Shown here: positions 58,790 through 64,000 of the stretch, one piece after another
Numbering within the stretch: position 1 is the first letter of the stretch
Layout of the letters: every line of letters begins with the position of its first letter
Assembly (NCBI GenBank): GCA_029817715.1
Contig: JARUPY010000538.1
Span: forward strand, 4,340,001 to 4,404,000
DNA from: Melastoma dodecandrum
Taxonomy: Eukaryota > Streptophyta > Magnoliopsida > Myrtales > Melastomataceae
Direction of reading: 5' to 3'
Length of the DNA: 64,000 bases
Program-made: the position numbers and the translations under genes
The notes under the pieces: generated by a model
Told to the model about the DNA's origin: nothing
The model's database searches: none
Seen by the model: only the letters and a program-made list of their open reading frames with translations

Positions 58790-59525
58790 TCAGCCAGAGC
58801 CCATCTCTGATCCTCTCGTGAAATTGAACTGAAAATCTGACCTGACAATGGAACTCGTCCTGCCAATGCTCAAATCGGAGTCCCTGTTGTTGCAGTCAAT
58901 CTCCCTCGTGCTCTCGCTTCTCAACTCCAGAACCAGAACATAAGGAGAGCCCCCGTCTGGGTAGAAGTCATGAATCAGGTCACTCCGGCACAAGGGACAT
59001 GTTGAGTGGGACAGCAGCAAGGTGTCGATGCACTCCACGTGAACTGCGTGGCTGCACTTAGGCAACAACCTAAGCTTATTCTCAGGCTCGAGGCACACGG
59101 TGCAGTCGAAGTCCTCTTTCTGTCCTAAGATCACCTCGTGAACACGGGCAGCCTGTCGATGAAGGATTGGTCCACCCTGGCATCATGGATGTGGAACAAC
59201 TGCTGCAGTCGTCCCTTCAAGGCAGACGTGGCTTCACAATCATCCTGACGAGGAGGTGGGCGAGGTCGCTGAGGAACACAAGGATTGCCACAACAGTGGT
59301 GACAAGCAGGAGTCCCGGAGTGACCTTTTCACCAAGGTTGAAACAATCAGGGCGGTTGCAGGTTGGAGCATGAGGGGGCTGGCAGGAATGGAAGGAAGGG
59401 CACCAGCTGCTGGGAAGGTCCCGGAGCATTGACCATTTTCGTGAGGTCATTGAATGGCGGTGCAGGTGCAGTTGGAACGTATAAATCAAATTGAGAACAC
59501 CGTCAACGACGGGGGGGGTGGTCAA
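58790..59525 (-). pseudogene. ATL-type RING-H2 gene with two frameshifts
   Basis: Order on the minus strand: a membrane segment VTPGLLLVTTVVAILVFLS (~59340-59270), a linker [20 protein letters not shown] in a second frame (~59220-59160), and a RING-H2 domain in a third (59134-58790) with [29 protein letters not shown] and STCPLCR. The frame changes fall at ~59220 and ~59135. The RING also lacks about three residues after the first C-x2-C and the usual Trp after CID, which ATL proteins use to bind E2. The N-terminal start is unclear. If the frame changes are sequencing errors it could be a live gene. Confidence 0.65.
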
Positions 59526-59655
59526 TTTGATGTAAACCCAGTTTGATGTATTTTATTTGCTTTAAGATCTGATCAGCCTAGAAACATATGTTCAGTTGCA
59601 TCTATATACATCCAACGTCTCCTGTGACGTCGCGGAGTCGATTCCCTCGCAATGT

Positions 59656-61377
59656 TCAGAACCGGAGATCGCACTTCCTCCGAGAGCCAGACACCATTAG
59701 CATCTCCGTTATCGTGGCCGACCATATCTTGTAGCATTTGTAGTCGTTGGAGAAGTCAAGCTTAATTGTTCCTGTGTTTGTGGATAATACGAGAAGGTAG
59801 CATGTCGCGTCGGTGTCTTCGGCCTCCTCTGAGTCTTCGTACAATTCCACATGCATGTCTAGCACCACGCCTGACGATATCATGAGTCGGAAGTTATCAA
59901 TGGTGCTCGATTAGTGTTAAAGAGGGGGAGGCCAGTATGTATTTATGGAGTAAACTTACTTTGCGTGGTGTTCTTCAACAAATTGAGCTTGGCGATCTTG
60001 ATAATCACCTGTAGAACCAATCAGTGATCATCAGAATTATGATTATGAATCAACCTACAGTTGATGGTCCGAAGTCGAGTATTCGGAAAACCCGGAATGT
60101 TTTTATGCAGCACAAACCTTGGATTCCTTGTTTAGCATTATTGACACCGATCGGGCTTTATATCTTCCTGCTCAGATGGCGAATTGCAAAACAAGATCTC
60201 AGAACGAATACAGCAGAGCTTGCAGCGACTGTGTCGCTACGAGAACTTGATTGAACACTCACCATCCATCATTTCTATTCCAAGCTTCATGCCTTGAGCA
60301 AGAATCGTTCTTCTTTTCTCGAAATCATGGTCCAATCCCTTGTTATGCCCAATGGGAAGTCCCGCCTCTTCATTGCCATTTTCGGCATTCCTGTATCGAA
60401 ACCGTGCTCTCAATGTTGCGGCCCCTCTTAAAGCTACAAATAAGTTGAAAGCAGCGTCTCAGTGTGATTCCAGCGGACGTTTTCTTCTAGTTTATGGAAG
60501 AAAGTAAAAATTTGATCTAACACGTAGTGGCGGCAGCGGCAAGTGTCACTATGTCAGCCACACTCGTCCCCATCATGGCCGATTTAATGGCACTGCTAAG
60601 CTGCTCTTTATTCGCTCCCATGGCTTCTGCGACTTGCGCACACTGGGACGCCACAAGGGCAGCCGCAGAGGCCAGCGCCGACTGTCTTGCTGCGTCTGAC
60701 GAATCCGCAGACACAGAACTCTCGGCAGCGATCGCTGCAAGTGCCGCCGCAAGTCCTGCCACCGACAAGGCAGCGTGCGCCTCTGCCCTCTGCAATCTTC
60801 CTTCCTCCTTCCTCTTTGATTTCATCTCTTTCAACCACTTCTTGATCGAAGTCATTTGGACCGAGAGAGACTTCCAAGGTGCCTGCGTGTAGGATCTCGT
60901 ATAAGATACCGCACCACCACGGCTCTAAACCGACTGGAAAGGTTCATGGATTCGGATCAATATTACCCATTTCTTCCTAAAACAGCTGCTGTAGTTTATC
61001 TCGGGGTGCATGGCTTGTTGCATCCAAATCCACGACTAAAGAACAGAAGATTAAGAAGGGTAATTTGCCGGGAGACTTAAGACGAGATTACCAAAAACCG
61101 AAGGACGAAACTGATATATAACCTTTACATCGTTGGACTTCCATGCCGGCAAGGACTTGACATCCGGATCGTCCACAAGCAGACTTTTGTGCATCTTCTG
61201 CGCATCCAGGCTCCCCAGGCTCTCGAATCTCTCTGGCTGAGGGTCAAGAAGGACAATCGCCGACCGATCGTCCGACCTCAGAGTATGGACAGCGAAACCG
61301 CACCACGCGCGAGACAGGAAATCCATAGTCTCAGGATGGGCGAGGGAGGGAGCTGAGTCTAAGCTCGAGCCCGCCAT
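59656..61377 (-). CDS. VAN3-binding/FORKED-like protein (DUF828 plus PH-like)
   Basis: Exons read on the minus strand: 61377-61123, 61035-60967, 60882-60522, 60433-60263, 60008-59960 and 59870-59656, all with GT-AG borders. The first four join in phase: MDFLSRAWCGFAV, SLPAWKSNDVK, SWIWMQQAMHPEINYSSCF, SIKKWLKEMK, the Ala-rich AGLAAALAAIAAE, then SLRGAATLRARF. The last two give VIIKIAKLNLLKNTTQ and VVLDMHVELYED...CYLLVLSTNTGTIKLDF, the end of the PH-like domain. This matches the plant VAB/FORKED-like family, which links the ARF-GAP VAN3 to auxin-dependent vein patterning. Exon 4 ends in phase 1 but exon 5 needs phase 0, so an exon for the start of the PH-like domain is missing or I failed to find it in 60009-60262. 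The gene may be functional with an unseen exon, or defective. Confidence 0.75.
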
Positions 61378-63574
61378 TGATGATGGAAAGAAAAGTGTTG
61401 AGGGGGTATGAATTTATTACAAGTGGCTGAAAGAACATTTAGCCCTTTCTTTAAGACATCATGCAACGCACGACTTTCAAATGCAAGCACGACGGGACGG
61501 GACGGGACACCACCCTAATCATCAACTAATGGGTGTGTGCATGAGAAAATGTCATATTAAAAAATAATAAAAAAGTAGATGCCGACATATCTCAGCCAAT
61601 AACAATCATCACTAAAAAGGGGCGTGTCGCAATTGTAATACTAATTCACCAATAAACAATAATAAGACGGGGGAATGGGAATGTGATTCTATTCCCTTAC
61701 CATTAGCTGTTGTAATTGTATTAGTTATTGATTTAATCGTATTATTAATCTGTTTAAAAATTATAAAATAAAATACATTTGTTTATATAGATAAAAAACA
61801 TCAAATCTATATTATAAAACAATTTCTTCTTAATTTAAAATTTTAATATAATCTAATTAACTAATTAATATTATTCAAATTCAGCTTAAATTATAAGCAT
61901 AATCAATTACATCCAGACGAAACGATTGTATGTTTATTTTAAAATAACATAAATATTTGAATTGATCTAATCTTAAAACCCGAATCCAAATAGGTCATCA
62001 TTAGAGTGTGGAGTTTGCAGCTAATCAATTGAATAGCATTAGGATTAGGGTATGCCCCCATCCCCAGAGCTAACAATTGGTCTTTCTTTTCTCACTACCA
62101 GGACTTCCTTTGCAGACCTTCTAGAGAACCCAAAAGGATACCGAGTCGGAAGGAATACGAGTTGTCGTATTACATTGTATCTCAACTTTGTTTATGGAAA
62201 AGATATAATTCACTAAACGTGAATATATTTTAAACCATATCGATCGTGTTAGGGGCAAATGTTTTATTTATATCTTTTTCTCTCGAAAGTACATGGGTCC
62301 CCCGATCGATTCCTCCGTCTTTCTTAGCCCCCCCTTTTTTCCTTTCTTTTGAAAAAAAATATAAATAAAATTATAACAAAAGGCATGAAAAAAGTGGCGT
62401 GGAGTGAATGGTAAGCTAATCGATGGAACCACCAGCCACCGCACCCAACCCACCCTTATTATCACTATATCAACCACATAAGCATTAAACTAATCACACA
62501 TCTAATGGACCGTCCCGCGCGGGCCGAAGCAATCTTTCATGGGCTTTACAAACTCCAGGCCCACTTGAAGCCTTAATTAAAAAAAATATATATATATGAA
62601 GATTTAAGAAACTGAGAAAGAAACATAGGACACTATTTACAACGATGTCGTCACGTGGCACGGGTGCTCAAAATCTCGGCCCCATTTCTTGTTACCAAAT
62701 TCATGAGTTCCCCCAACGATCCGACCAACAAAATCGACGCACACTTAAGGCAGCCGAGAGCACTCCATCCAACCGTGTGTCGATGATATGTTACGTGCGT
62801 GGTTGTCCGTGGAATGCAGGGACGTCGTACGGGTTCTTGAAGTTAATCGATGCCATCACGAAATGAGATCAACGTTAAAAAAAAAAAATCCCATTCAAGT
62901 CGGAATTATCGTAATAAAACTAATAATACGAAAAATACAGAAAACTATGTTAGGTAACTGGTGTTAACAAACCTCTAGAATAACTATTAATTTATCGTAC
63001 CTTTAGCGACGTTATGTCAATTCGAGAAGCGTTGCTCGAAGAGATATGTGATCTAGGTCTTCTCACCATGATTTGCTAATGCCGATGGAGCACCACTATC
63101 TATTAGTGTTTGGGCGAGTAGGAGAATAGACCCAACACTTGTATGCAAGCTTCCATCAACGTCAACACATTCGTCCAAACTATATTAACAATAATAAAAA
63201 TAATATGCACAAAAGCACAATCAAAATGATCACGTAAAACGTTTACGTAAAAGCCCATCAAAATTATGCATAAATCTTAACTGGCGTAACACAAAAGAAT
63301 TGATTATATTTCAATAAGAATTTTATAAAACAAAATAAATAATAAAACTAAAAAGAAATCCAAACAATTGATTGATTGATAAGAAACATCTTTCTATGGC
63401 ATGATAAAGGCGCCTGATATAAAGCCAGAACGTTAACTTGCGTTCTGAACGCATTTCGCCATGTTTTTACAAACCTTTCCTGATGGCCAAGAGTTTCTCC
63501 ACTAAAAGGAAAAGTAAAAGTTTGCGGCGACTAGACTAAGAACATCTGTCGTCGGGACTCCCGACGGTTTCGTT
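61378..63574. other. Intergenic, AT-rich, no gene seen
   Basis: Includes three GGGAC units (~61497-61509), a very AT-rich block (61700-61990), and TA repeats (~62586-62597). Open frames are short and motif-free. The left end should hold the promoter of the VAN3-binding-like gene and the right end the 3' UTR of the bHLH gene. Confidence 0.55.
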
Positions 63575-64000
63575 TCACTTACTGGTTTGGGAGGTCGGTA
63601 AGGAATGAGCAAGCGAACGCATAACAGCGACCTGTGCATGAAGCCAGACCATGTAATCTAGGGTTTCTTCTATCAAGGAAACATCGTCCATGTCCCGACC
63701 TCCCGGCACCAAGTCCTTGAGCAACTGAGTCCTCTTCCTCACCAGCCTCTTTGCTATTGAGGCTGCTTTGTTTCTTGGTCCTCTCCTGGCGAATTTCCTC
63801 ACTCGTCGACTCCTCTTATGAATCTTCTTGCTCCTTGACATAACAACAACCTTCCTGGTTGTTCGACCCGCAGCGATGCTCTTGTCAAAGGTTTCTTCCC
63901 TGGAGATCAAACTACCCGAATCATTGCCATCCAAACCCAATATCTGCTGAACCAGACCCTTGTCGCAATGCCTTTGTAAAGCATCGGCTACGACGGCTCG
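63575..64000 (-). CDS. Atypical bHLH transcription regulator, 3' part
   Basis: The frame is open from the window edge to a stop at 63575 (~141 codons visible), so the start lies beyond 64000. A basic tract (SRSKKIHKRSRRVRKFARRG) precedes a helix-loop-helix: KRTQLLKDLVPGGRDMDDVS and LIEETLDYMVWLHAQVAVM. The LVPGGRDM loop and EETLDY helix are typical of non-canonical plant bHLH proteins of the IBH1/UPBEAT1 kind, which lack the DNA-contacting residues and act by dimerising with other bHLH factors. The exact subfamily is not certain. Confidence 0.72.
   Translation of the reverse strand, partial: RAVVADALQRHCDKGLVQQILGLDGNDSGSLISREETFDKSIAAGRTTRKVVVMSRSKKIHKRSRRVRKFARRGPRNKAASIAKRLVRKRTQLLKDLVPGGRDMDDVSLIEETLDYMVWLHAQVAVMRSLAHSLPTSQTSK

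Overview
This is a stretch of a plant (probably eudicot) nuclear genome. The host genes are plant-type: a class II trehalose-6-phosphate synthase-like gene with short GT-AG introns, ATL-type RING-H2 sequences, a VAN3-binding/FORKED-like gene and an atypical bHLH. About two thirds of the window is LTR retrotransposon. All recognisable host genes read on the minus strand. I saw no tRNA, rRNA, CRISPR or prokaryotic feature. Calls come from reading motifs, splice sites, repeats and target-site duplications by eye; no database search was run.

Layout. 1-2832: intergenic, with a 52-bp tandem repeat. 2833-5514: intact three-exon TPS gene (839 codons plus stop). 5.5-10.9 kb: TPS promoter and intergenic DNA with simple repeats and an orphan G-box/TATA cluster. 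10971-14550: a membrane-protein gene broken by frameshifts and split near its C-terminus by an internally deleted Copia element (11911-14497). 14741-17505: a gag-only LTR element (TR-GAG type). 17690-18186: possible remains of a host gene. 18746-54298: a giant Ogre/Tat-type Ty3-gypsy element (A) on the minus strand with 4.2-kb LTRs and an AGTCC target duplication. Nested inside its 5' leader is a second, 14.8-kb element (B, 34560-49399) with 4.3-kb LTRs and its own ACGTG duplication. 55320-56688: a RING-H2 pseudogene split by a solo LTR. 57388-58554: a lone LTR related to the TR-GAG family, then a TRIM element. 58790-59525: a second decayed RING-H2 gene. 59656-61377: a VAN3-binding/FORKED-like gene with six visible exons. 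63575-64000: 3' part of an atypical bHLH gene running off the window.

The most informative part is the nested pair. A keeps ORF1 (plant-mobile-domain-like), an intact pol with RT, two RNase H domains and integrase, and an in-phase spliceable intron between protease and RT, a hallmark of Ogre elements; its gag-protease part carries stops and frame changes. B has almost no coding sequence, yet its LTRs differ at only about 11 positions, against about 45-50 between A's LTRs, so B is the younger insertion and was presumably moved by proteins supplied in trans. A and B share the last ~0.9 kb of the LTR, the primer-binding site and ~390 bp of leader but have different upstream LTR parts (U3), and a ~224-bp 3'-UTR tandem repeat is present in two copies in A and six in B. 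The combination of shared leader and U5 with exchanged U3, in one coding and one non-coding partner, is the closest thing here to an interacting system.
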